Positions 47,660 to 58,655 of a DNA stretch of 64,000 nucleotides are shown one piece after another (within the stretch, counting starts at the first letter, position 1; each line of letters begins with the position of its first letter). A model generated the notes under the pieces. That model was not told the origin of the DNA and did no database searches. It saw only the letters and a list, made by a program, of their open reading frames with translations. Source of the stretch: Fremontodendron californicum (Eukaryota; Streptophyta; Magnoliopsida; Malvales; Malvaceae); the NCBI GenBank assembly GCA_030761205.1, contig JAULJL010000015.1, positions 7,383,501 through 7,447,500 of the forward strand, given 5' to 3'. A program made the position numbers and the translations under genes.

Positions 47660-50269
47660 ATGTCAACTCATCAAAAGCTTTCCATTTTTGTTTTCCATCT
47701 TCTCTTCCTTTCCTTACTCCCTTGGAAGATTACCTCTTCACCAAGAACACAAGCGGAAGCCCTTATTCAATGGAAGAACAGCTTGCTTTTCTCTCCACTT
47801 TCTCTCAATTCTTGGTCCCTGGCAAACATCGACAACCTCTGCAACTGGACTTCCATTGCTTGTGACAGCACTGGCTCGGTTTCTGAAGTAAACCTTTTCG
47901 GTTCAAACATCAGCGGAACGCTCAATCAATTCGATTTCACACAGTTTGCCAATCTCAGACGCTTTGATGTCAAGAATAACAGCCTCAATGGACCAGTACC
48001 TTCTGGCTTTGGTAGCCTGTCCAAGCTCATTCTCCTGGATTTGAGCAACAATTCTTTTGAAGGCAACATACCATCGGTGCTAGGGCGGCTGACGGAGCTT
48101 CAATATCTCAGTCTGTTCAACAACAATCTCAATGGTACTATCCCTTACCAAGTTAGCACTCTTCAGAAATTGTGGTACTTAGACCTTGGGTGGAACAAAT
48201 TGTTGTCTCCTGATTGGTCGCTATTCTTAGCCATGCCATTTTTAAGACACCTCAGTCTAGGAAACAATTCACTTTATTTGGACTTTCCTGGTTTCGTACC
48301 TGCTTGTTGGAATTTGACTTTCCTAGACTTGTCAGTGAATCATTTGACTGGGTCAATACCAGAATCAGTTTTTACCAATCTGGGCCAGCTTCAGCATCTC
48401 AATCTCACAAATAATTCATTCCAAGGACCATTGTCTCCAAATATTTCCAAGCTTTCCATGCTCATACATCTCCATCTAGGAACCAATAAGTTAAATGGTC
48501 CAATTCCTGAGAGTATAGGATTCATGTCTGATCTTGAAACTTTGGAATTGTTTGAAAATTCATTTGAAGGGAAGATTCCATCTTCTTTAGGCCAACTAAC
48601 AAAGCTCACGAAACTTGATCTTCATTCCAATGGTTTAAATTCTAAAATTACGTATGAGCTTGGTTCTTGTTCTAACCTCTCCTTTCTGGCCTTGGCGGAT
48701 AATCAACTTATTGGGGAGTTACCTTTGTCGTTGTCCAATCTGACCAAAATCTCCGAGCTGGGTTTGTCAAATAATTCTCTTTCCGGTGAGATCCTGCCAT
48801 CTCTTATCACTAACTGGACCAACTTGATCTCATTGCAACTCCAATTCAACTCTTTCACTGGAAGGATCCCACCAGAAATTGGCTTATTGACGAAGCTCAA
48901 AATCCTCTATTTGTTTAACAACAAACTATCTGGGTCGATTCCCTCCGAGATAGGGTACTTGAAAGATCTAATACAGTTAAGCCTTGCAAGAAACCAGCTT
49001 TCAGGTCCAATTCCTCTGACACTATGGAGTCTAAAAAACCTACAACTCCTGCAGCTTTTCGAGAATAATCTCAACAGCACAATTCCGCCAGAGATCGGTA
49101 ATATGACATCACTTTCCTCTTTCAACCTTGACTCAAACCAACTGCATGGAGAGTTACCGGAGACCATTTCTCGCCTCACTAATTTGCAAGGCTTTTCATT
49201 GCATAGTAATAATTTCTCTGGTGGAATTCCTCGGGATTTTGGGAGATATATTCCTCACCTGGCTTATGTTAGCTTTTCCAACAATAGCTTCTTTGGCGAA
49301 TTGCCTCCTGAATTATGCAGAGGAATTGCCATTGAATACTTGACCGTTAATGATAACAACTTCACGGGATCATTGCCAGCTTGCTTGAGAAACTGTAGTG
49401 GACTAAACAGAGTTCGTCTTGATGGGAACCGATTTACCTGTAACATTACAAATGCATTCGGAGTTCATCCAAATCTTGAATATATTAATCTTAGTGATAA
49501 TCTATTCACTGGTGAGATCTCGCCAGAGTGGGGAGAATGCAAAAGCCTTACCAATCTACAGATGGACAGGAATAGAATTTCTGGTGAAATACCAGGTGGG
49601 CTTGGAAAGTTGACTCAGTTGCAGGTGCTAACCCTGGGCGAAAACGAGTTGACTGGGAGCATTCCTACTGAGCTAGGAAATGCAAGCATGTTGTTTAGCC
49701 TCAACTTGAGCCAGAATCAACTGTCAGGACAGATCCCTACGAGTATAGGTAATTTATTGGAGCTTCAATATTTAGATTTGTCAAAGAACAGCTTGACAGG
49801 AACAACACCAGAAGAGCTTGGGGACTGTAACAAGTTATTGAGCCTGAACTTGAACCACAACAATTTATCTGGTGACATTCCTCGTCAGCTAGGGAGCTTA
49901 ACTGTTCTTCAGGATTCATTGGACCTCAGCAGCAATTCATTCTCAGGAAAAATCCCTCCAGAGTTGGGGAAACTTGTTTCACTGGAAAATCTCAATGTTT
50001 CAAATAATGATTTCTCTGGTAAAATCCCTACAACATTAACCCAAATGATCAGTCTTTGTTCATTTGACTTCTCCAACAATGAGTTGACAGGTCCAGTTCC
50101 AACTGCTGGTCCATTCCAAAATGCTTCCGGAGAAGCCTTTGCTGGAAACTCAGGTTTGTGTGGGAATGTCGAAGGATTACTTCCTTGTTATTCAATTTTA
50201 ACCGGAAAAAAGTCCAGAACGCCTGCTGTCAAGGTGGTTGTTGTAGTTCCTTCTGTTTTTGGGTTTTAG
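47660..50269 (+). pseudogene. LRR receptor copy 2, kinase-less MIK2-like
   Basis: An open frame of 869 residues has a signal peptide (about 1-27), the CNWTSIACDS cap and about thirty LRRs aligned throughout with copy 1, ending LDLSSNSFSGKIPPELGKL, NELTGPVP and NSGLCGN. It stops in what should be the membrane segment (VVVVPSVFGF then TAG at 50267). One base out of frame, the text continues as a hydrophobic stretch (ASIGVAVFACHH) to TAA at 50317-50319, and no kinase similarity follows before the LINE. So the kinase exons are gone and a one-base change removed most of the membrane helix. The ectodomain is uninterrupted and may still be expressed as a secreted or LRR-only protein. It diverges clearly from copies 1 and 3, so it is an older paralogue. 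Confidence 0.8.
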
Positions 50270-50319
50270 CATCAATTGGTGTTGCAGTTTTTGCATGTCA
50301 TCACTTAATGTCAAAGTAA

Positions 50320-50754
50320 CTCCAGGTCCTATACTATATTAAAAAGAATAATTTACTCTTGTACTTTAATTTTGAATAATTTTGTCTCTGTATCTTTAAA
50401 TTAAGAGCAAATAAAAATAATAGATTACACCATGGAGTTTCCCCATTAAATATGTTAATGTGGCGATAACATGTGATATTTGATGATGTGATAATAACAT
50501 AGATATAAAATAATAAATTTTTTATGATGATGAGTATTTTCAATACAAAATTTAGTTTAAATTATATAATATTTGATAAAATATTTTTAAAAAAGTGTGC
50601 AATTTTTTTTGTTTTTATTTTATTTTCTTTTCTAAAATTTATTTTTTTCCAACAAATTTAAAAATCATTTAATTTTATAATTTTAAAATGTTGACAATTA
50701 AGAAGGATTACTGATTTAAGCAGAAAAAATGCTAAACTAGAAGGAAAAACTCAA

Positions 50755-50788
<34 letters not shown>

Positions 50789-51143
50789 AGACACAAATAT
50801 CTTATCATTCAAACTCATTTTCTTGATTTAAGAGATAACCTCTTAAAAATTCCATTCAAATCTCAAATTCATTTTCACTTTCTACCGCCAAATTATGCCA
50901 TTGTATCCCTTCTTGTCTCTCTTTTCTACAGATCTTGCTTTTCATCTTCTCTCATGATCATTTTTTTTTTAAAAAGGAAAAAATGTTGAATAGGAAAAAA
51001 AAAATGGAAATGATGAAATAGGACTAGAAATCTATGTTGATTTAGAGACTTGAGAATAAGTTTGAGAATTGTGGTGATTTGGTGAGACGAAATCTAGTAT
51101 GAAAATAGGGAAAGTTTTTTTTTTTTTTGCACGGTAGAATTCA
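50320..51143. other. AT-rich spacer, no kinase remnant
   Basis: No gene is visible. 50759-50785 is a (TA)n run. Where the kinase of copy 2 would be expected there is only AT-rich sequence. Poly-T at about 51117-51129 lies outside the LINE tail. Confidence 0.5.
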
Positions 51144-52818
51144 TTTTTTTTTTTGGATAAGTAAGTGTTTTATTTATCCAGAAAGCAGTTAAACTGCTAC
51201 ATCCAACATCATGTGCAACATGTACTTAAAGCTATACATACTTAAACAATACTTGAACAAAACTTAAGACCACTAATCAATCAGGGAACAATAGCAACAT
51301 ACTTCAACAATACTTAAAGCTATTCCAGAATGGACAAAGATCCTAGGAAAAAAGAGACAGTCCCCAATCTGCATCCAATCTTCGGTTCACTTCATCAGGA
51401 CTAATGTTCTTGAGCCCCAACAATCGCATTCTGATGATCTCTTTTATCTGCTCAATGATGGCTCCTTGTGTGGATTGAAGGCGATTAAAACACCTATTAT
51501 TTCTCTCCCTCCAGATCGAGTAAAGAAAGGCACTCCATGATAAACGCAGAATAACAGAAATGAGAGTTTTTCCTCTGATTCTGTTTACTGCCCATTGCAG
51601 CTCTGCTTGCCAGCTCCTTATGCTTCTATGAAGTTGACATAAGCATAGTATATGCCCCCAGATTTCCTTTGAATAGTCACATTCAAAAAATATATGATTC
51701 CGGGTTTCTTGCTCAGTTTGACATAGCTCACATTTGCCATCCACCTCCATGCCCCATGACATCAATCTGTTCTTTGTAGGCAGTTTGTCCAATATAGCCA
51801 TCCAAGCTACCAGTGCATGTTTAGGAATATGAAATGGAAACCAGATCAGTTTATCCCACTCCACCTTGTCCTGCCTAGGCCTGAGATCATTCCAGACTTT
51901 AGCCACCATAAATCTGTTCCCAGGGAACTTCCAAGTTAGAGCACCATTCTGGTTGGAGGTGAACCTCAAAGCCAAAGCCCTCAGCTGAAGCATTTTACGC
52001 CATGTCCAGCTGCTTCCTGGGGAAGGTTGAACCTGCCACACTGTTCTTCCTTTCAGCACATAGGCATGAAGCCAGGCAACCCACAATGAACCTGCCTGAG
52101 AGAGAAGTGCCCATAGGTGCTGAATAATGCAAGCCTTATTCCATATTCCCAAGTCTTTTAATCCAAGACCCCCCTCTGACTTTGGACAGCAAATGGAACT
52201 CCATTTGACTCTTGCTCCCTTAGCTGAGTCATCTCTTCCTTTCCAGAAGAACCTGCTGCATAATTGATTAATTCTTTTAAGAACAGCCTTAGGCAAAACA
52301 AAGTGCCTGCACCAGAAATTGGACACATTAAAAAGAACAGATTGAATGAGCTGAAGCCTTCCTGCATAGGATAACATGCGTGCTGCCCAGCCATTGATTC
52401 TCTGAGTAATTCTATCAATCAAAGGAGAACAATCCTTTTCAGAGAGTCTTCTTGTGACCAAAGGGACCCCAAGGTACCTAACAGGTAGTTTGCCAAGTTT
52501 AAACCCTGTCAACTCTTGCATCTCAAGTAGAGTGGTCCTACTAACACCAGAGGAGAAGACTTCACTCTTGGAAGGGTTTAATTGCAAACCAGAAATGGTA
52601 TAAAAGTAATGGAGAATACCCTGTATGCCCACAACAGAATCCAAGTTACCCTTTGCAAAAATCAGCAGATCATCTGCAAAGCACAGGTGAGTAAGCTTGA
52701 TTCTGTGACATTTAGGATGGTAGCTGTAAACTCCATGAAGAGCCCCTGCATCCAGAAGTCTGGATAAAACATTCATAGCAATGACAAAAAGATAAGGAGA
52801 GAGAGGGTTGCCAAACAC
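51144..52818 (-). mobile_element. 5'-truncated LINE (L1-type) retroposon
   Basis: On the minus strand one frame runs 52818-51343. It starts within the reverse transcriptase at GNPLSPYLFVIAMNVLSRLL, passes the catalytic FADDL (HLCFADDLLIF), then LSYAGRLQLIQSVL, GGLGLKDLGIWNKA and the zinc-binding zf-RVT region (CELCQTEQETRNHIFFECD). A 3' untranslated stretch of about 190 bp follows, and a poly-A tail appears as T11 at 51144-51154. The endonuclease and most of the reverse transcriptase are missing, the normal 5' truncation. The surviving frame is uninterrupted for 491 codons, so insertion is fairly recent. I could not find a convincing target duplication. Confidence 0.9.
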
Positions 52819-54001
52819 TTTCTCTTCTTCTCCTAATAACTATTTTTTCCTTCTTTGCCAACTGTTCCAACAATTTCACCCCAAAAAATAAAGATAAATT
52901 TGAAAAATATGGTCTCAATAGTTAAATAATTATTAAATGATCTAATGGATAAGAGTATTTTGAAAAAAAATAAAAAAATAAAAAATTATAAAAATAAAAT
53001 TGTCTTTAATGAGTTTTTTTTTCTTTCTCTTCTCATTAAAAAAATATTATTTTTTTAAAATTTTAATTGAAAATAAATTTAAAAAATAAAATATTTAAAA
53101 ATTTATTTTTAAAAAAATTTTAAAAATAAACAAAATTAATTTTAAAATATTATGAAAAAAAGTTTGTTAAAAAAATAAAATAATTTTTTTTTTTATGTCG
53201 AATCTAGCAAATGGAGGTCAGACATTGATTTGGCAAGAAATGACCTCGAAAATTCCGGATCTTAACAAATCTATCCAAAAATCTTTACAAAATTCTGATT
53301 TCTCTCATAACCTATTATTTTCCTTGTCTGTCCCATTTCTTTTTTTTTTTTTTCTTCAATTTTCCTTGGCAGTCAACAAAGGATCGAAATTGACTTCATA
53401 TTTTATTCAAATTTTCCAAAAAAAATTTCCTCCCATCTCTTTTTTCTTTCTCTACTACATCTGTTTCCTTTTTTTTTTTTTAACTCTTTATCTCTCTTTC
53501 TGTCTCTCTCCAATCCGTTTTTCTTTTGTATTTTTTTTTTAAATTTTAATCAAGACACCAAGCACAAGGAAAAAAAAGCCAAAGACGATGCCATGTGGAC
53601 ATCTCTTTGAGCTCTTTTATTTACAAAATTTATTTTATTAAAAAAAAAATTCAATTTTTTCTTCCACCCATTTTTTTTTCTCTTCTCCATCGCTTTTTTA
53701 TTTATTATTATTATTGTTTATCCATCTCTCTATCTCTCTCTCCAATCCCTCTTTCTTCTGTTTTTTTATTTTAATCAAGACACAAAACATATATCCTTTA
53801 AACTATCAAATTAATAAATAAAAAGCGCCAAGAACGTGTCACTATGAACACCCTCTTGAGCTCGTTCATCTACAAACTTTATATTATAGATGGATGGTAT
53901 TGGAATCTGCGTTTCGTAAAATAGGAATTGCTCTCACAATCCTTCTCTACTTCTAATAATCAAATAGAAAAGCTTGGTTAGCTAGCTAGCCTAGGTTCAC
54001 G
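52819..54001. other. Spacer between the LINE and the receptor scrap
   Basis: No gene is visible. AT-rich to about 53190, then T/C-rich. Two blocks around 53340-53580 and 53690-53800 are similar to each other (TCTCTCTCCAATCC...TTTTAATCAAGACAC), and both are followed by a GAGCTC(TTTTAT/GTTCAT)TTAC-like segment, suggesting a local duplication. Confidence 0.45.
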
Positions 54002-54232
54002 ATGAAGAAGCAGAAAGAGTTTATTCTTAAAAACCCTTCTTCTCTGCTTTTCTTCCATGTTGTTTTGCTTTCTTTACTTCCATGGAAGGTCACATGTTCA
54101 GCAAGATCACAGGCAGAAGCACTCGTCCAATGGAAGAAGAACAGCTTGTCGAGATCTCCACCTTCTCTCAATTATTGGTCTCTCTCCAATATCAACAGCC
54201 TCTGCGACTGGACTTCCATTAGAGTGCTATGA
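54002..54232 (+). pseudogene. 5' scrap of a MIK2-like receptor gene (copy 3)
   Basis: A 76-codon frame has the same signal peptide and N-terminal cap as the other copies (FFHVVLLSLLPWKVTCSA, then QAEALVQWKKNS and CDWTSI). It breaks off at the cap's second cysteine and is followed by poly-T, with no LRR. It is a fourth family member reduced to about 230 bp, 470 bp upstream of the next copy. Confidence 0.85.
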
Positions 54233-54384
54233 ATTTTTTTTTTTTTTTTTGGGTTTGAATCTCGGCTTCCGTTTGGTAAAAAGAATATGGAAATGCAGAA
54301 AGGTAGGATTGCTTGAAATAGTTAGTTGAACGTGGTACTAAGACCAAAAGAGTGCTGAAATGAAAATTTAAAGGTTATCCATGC

Positions 54385-54701
54385 ATGTTCAATATCAAAG
54401 CTTGGAAGTCAACTGGGCCAAAATCTTTTTTTTTTTCTTTAAAGTGCTGTGGCCGACGCGTTTATATTGGGTGGCAGATGGCAACTTCGAATCACCTTCC
54501 CAAGACAAATTAATGGCTGTTTCTATTCTCCATTGAACTATCATAATCTTGCTTGGGGTGCTGCATTTGGTTTCATATTTAAATGATATGTACTGAGAGA
54601 GCAATTGACAGCAGCCAGAAGAAGACCGGGATGGAAATTGAATGTTTATATATTTCTACAAAAAAGTTCATCTGAAGTTCTAAACTAGACCCAACTAAAG
54701 C
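54385..54701 (+). promoter_or_regulatory. Upstream region of receptor copy 4, duplicate of 32279-32610
   Basis: TCAAAGCTTGGAAGTCAACT through GGGTGGCAGATGGCAACTTC and TGGGGTGCTGCATTTGGTTT to GAATGTTTATATATTTCTAC matches the region before copy 1 with few substitutions and small indels. A stretch of about 20 bp present before the copy 1 ATG is missing here. Confidence 0.65.
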
Positions 54702-57700
54702 ATGTCAGCTTTTCGAAATCCCTGTCTTGTTCTCTTCCATGTTGTTTTGCTTTCTTTACTTCCATTGAAGATCACATGTTCAGCAAGAATACAAGCGGAG
54801 GCACTCGTCCAATGGAAGATCAACTTGTCTTTTTCGCCACCTTCTCTCAACTCTTTGTCCCTCTCCAATCTCAGCAACCTCTGCAACTGGACTTCCATTA
54901 CCTGCGATGCCACTGGAACAGTCTCCGAAATCAACCTATCCAATGCAAACCTGTCTGGTTCCGTCGCTCAATTCAACTTCACCACATTTGCCAATCTGAC
55001 GCGCTTTGACCTCAAGAATAACAGTATGGATGGGCCTATACCGTCTGCAATTGGTACTCTGGCCGAGCTGGTTGTCTTGGATTTGAGCAACAACTCTTTT
55101 CAAGGCAACATACCGCTGGAGATAGGTCGTCTAACGGAGCTTCAATATCTGAGTTTGTACGACAACAATCTGAATGGCACCATTCCTTCTCAAGTTAGCA
55201 ATCTCCAAAAAGTAAGGTACCTCGACCTTGGATTCAACTACTTTGTTTCTTCTGACTGGTCCGATTTCCTGGCCATGCCTTTGTTGACACACCTCAGCTT
55301 AGCTTACAATGAACTTGAATTGGAATTCCCTCAATTTATACTCAATTGCCATAATCTTACTTTCCTAGACTTGTCATTTAATAGGTTGATTGGTCCAATA
55401 CCAGAATCATTGTACACCAATCTGAGCAAGCTTGAGTATCTCAATCTCACTAAAAATTTCTTTGAGGGACCATTATCGTCGAATATTTCTAAGCTTTCCC
55501 AACTTAGAGATCTTCAATTAGCAACCAATCAGTTAAATGGTTCAATTCCTGAGAGTATAGGCCAATTAAGAAAGCTCAAGAGACTTGATCTCCACTCGAA
55601 TGTCTTAAATTCTACAATCCCATCCGAGCTTGGTTCCTGTACTAACCTCACCTTTTTGGCCTTAGCTGGGAATCAACTGAGTGGGGATTTGCCTATGTCC
55701 TTGTCACAACTCACAAAGTTAACTGAGTTGGGTTTTTCTGATAACTCTTTTTCCGGTGAGATCCCATCATCAATGGTTTCTAATTGGACCAACTTAATCT
55801 CTTTGCAATTTCAAAACAATTCTTTCACGGGGAAGATTCCACCAGAAATAGGTCTATGACAGAGCTCCGCATCCTCTTTCTCTATAACAATAAACTCTCT
55901 GGCTCAATTCCTTCAGAGATTGGAAACTTGAATTCCATGAAAACTTTAGACCTTTCTGGAAATCAGCTTTCGGGTCCAATTCCTCCAACTATATGGAGTC
56001 TTTCAAACCTTGAAGGTTTACGGCTTTTCTATAATAATCTTAGCGGCACAATTCCACCAGAGGTTGGAAATATGACATCCCTGCTGTCTCTTGACGTCAA
56101 CACAAACCTCTTGCATGGGGAATTACCGGACACAATTTCTAGCCTCACCAACCTAAAAGCATTCTCGGTGTTCACCAACAATTTCTCGGGTAGCATTCCT
56201 CGGGATTTTGGGAAGAATAGTCCTCAGCTGCAGGTTGTGAGCTTTTCCAACAACAGCTTCTCTGGAGAATTACCGCCTGAATTGTGCAGTGGTTTTGCTC
56301 TTGAAAATTTCACAGTAAATAGAAACAACTTCACAGGGTCATTGCCAGCTTGCTTGAGGAACTGTACAAAGCTAATAAGAGTCCGGTTTGAAGGGAACCA
56401 ATTTACGGGTAACATCACCAATGCATTTGGAGTCCATCCTGATCTTGACTTTATTTCTCTTAGTGACAATCAATTTACTGGTGAAATCTCGGCAGAGTGG
56501 GGAGAATGCCAAAATCTCACCAATCTACAAATGGACAGAAACAGAGTTTATGGTGGAATCCCTGCTGAGCTTGGGAAGTTGAGTCAGTTGCGTGTTCTAA
56601 ACCTGGGGGCCAATGAGTTGACAGGAGATATTTCTTTGGAACTGGGAAACCTGAGCTTGTTGTTCAACCTCAATTTGAGACAGAACCATCTCACAGGTGA
56701 CATCCCTCAGATTGTGGGCAACTTAGTGTGTTTAGAGTACCTTGATCTATCGGAGAACAAATTGATAGGAGAAATACCAGAAGAACTTGAGAATTGTGAA
56801 AAATTATTGAGCTTGAACTTGAGTCACAACAATTTATCTGGTGAAATTCCACGTGAGCTAGGTAGCTTATCAGTTTTGCAGTACTTACTGGATCTCAGCA
56901 GCAATTCCCTCTCAGGCTCAATCCCTCAAGACCTAGGGAAGCTTAGATCATTGGAGAACGTAAACGTTTCACGCAACGATCTGTCAGGAAGAATCCCGAC
57001 TTCATTGTCCTCCTTGATTAGTCTCCGTTCATTTGATTTCTCCTACAATGAGTTAACAGGCCCGATTCCAAGTGGTGGTGTATTACAAAATGCTTCTGGA
57101 AATGCTTTTGTTGGAAACTCAGGTTTGTGTGGAGATTTTGAAGAGCTAACTCGTTGCAAATCAACTCCCAGTAGGTCCAGAAGCCGGTTGCTCAACGAGG
57201 AGACTAGAGTTGGTATGGGGTGTGAGTGTGACACTTCTGTTTCAACTATATGGGAAAGAAATGTAACATTTACATTCAATGCTGTTGTAGAAGCAACAGA
57301 GAACTTCAACGACAGGTACTGCTTTGGAAATGGAGGATCTGGACATGTTTATAAAGCATTATTGCGCACAGGTCAGGTGGTTGCGGTTAAAAAACTCAAT
57401 ATGTCTAACTCTGAGGACATTCAAGTTACCAATCAGATTTTTGAGAACGAGATTCGGATGATGATCAAAGTTAGGCATCGAAGCATCGTCAAGTTATACG
57501 GGTTCTATTCTAGTAGGGAGCTTATGTACCTGGTTTACGAATATGTGGAGAAGGGTAGTTTGAGAAATGTGTTATATGGAGCAGAGGGTGAGGAGGCGCT
57601 GGGCTGGCCTACAAGGTTGAAAATTGTGCAGGAACTGGCTCATGCAATTTTGCTTACTTGCACCATGACTGTTCTCCGCCAATTATACACCGAGACATAT

Positions 57701-58356
57701 CTTTGAATAACATTTTGCTCGAGTCAGGATTTGAGCCAAAGCTCTCAGATTTTGGCGTTGCGAGATTGTTGAACCCAAGTTCATCCAACTTTACCGTAGT
57801 TTTTGGGTCTTATGGCTACATTGCACCAGGTTAGTTAATTGTTTAATCAATTCATTTTGCGGAATAATGTTTTAGCAGCTACAGTTTTCATGACTTTTTT
57901 TTCCCCCTTCTTTTCTTTAATGGCTGACAAACTTTGTTTTCTTTAGAGCTTGCACTCACAATGCGAATCACAGAAAAATGTGACATTTACAGCTTCAGAG
58001 TGGTAGCCTTAGAACTTATGCTTGGAAAGCACCCAGGGGAACTTTTGAGTTCATTGTCATCAAACAACAAAGAATTGTTTCTAATGGATGTGCTAGACCA
58101 ACGACTTCCACCTCCCAGGGGACAAATAGCAACGGATGTTGTGTTTGCAGTGACTATGGGCTTAGCCTGTGCACGTGTCACACCAGAGTCACGACCTCCC
58201 ATGCATTTTGTGGCGCAAGAACTGTCAGCAGGAACACAGGCTTGCTTGGATGAACCATTGGGAACGACAACCATTAGCATGCTGGCTGGCCTAAAGAGCC
58301 TAAAGGTACGGAACAAACCAGCAAGTTTCAATTTGGAAGAGGCAGAGGGCCAATAG
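54702..58356 (+). pseudogene. LRR receptor-like kinase copy 4, frameshifted and chimeric
   Basis: The signal peptide and LRRs (54702 to about 57125) are nearly identical to copy 1. Lesions: one 24-residue LRR is missing at about 55559; a single T is lost at about 55855 (GGTCTATGACAGAG against GGTCTATTGACAGAG), shifting the frame; and two bases are gained at about 57648, shifting it again before HRD. After GGAGAT at about 57143 similarity to copy 1 drops, and the membrane helix is absent (RSRSRLLNEETRVG runs straight to TIWER). The Gly loop reads GNGGSGHV instead of GKGGFGSV, though VAVKK, HRD and DFG codons are still present in the third frame. The APE-splitting intron remains (57830-57946) with exon 2 at 57947-58356, where SFGVVALE has become SFRVVALE. 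It is not expected to make an active receptor kinase. Confidence 0.88.
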
Positions 58357-58655
58357 AATCCCAGTGTCTTGGGAAGTTTTTCACTTTAATGGTATCACGT
58401 TGTATAATGTATTATGAAAGAAGTGGGCAATTTGTTTGTAATAAACTAATAATAGAGATATAATGTTACATGCCAGTAGTGATCAATGACACCCTGTTAT
58501 CGTTAAATCCATCAAAAAAGTTTGATCAATGACACCCTGTAATCCTTTCTTGTATTACCAACAAAATCTTAGAGACTATATATAATTTCTCTATATATAA
58601 ATCCATCAAAAAAGTTTCAAAACCATTTGGATGATAATGGACCAGAAAGGCATGA
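58357..58655. other. Tail-to-tail spacer between receptor copy 4 and CESA4
   Basis: Under 300 bp hold both 3' UTRs. TTTGATCAATGACACCCTGT occurs twice in related form (about 58478 and 58520), and AAATCCATCAAAAAAGTTT occurs twice (about 58505 and 58600), a small local duplication. Confidence 0.5.

Noticed and set aside
50320..51143. Search for a displaced kinase remnant of receptor copy 2
   Set aside because: No GxGxxG, VAVKK, HRD or DFG text is seen in any frame; the kinase seems deleted and not just frameshifted.
52582..52918. Small frames near the LINE 5' end
   Set aside because: They are shadows of the reverse-transcriptase frame or lie in AT-rich flank, without a recognisable domain.
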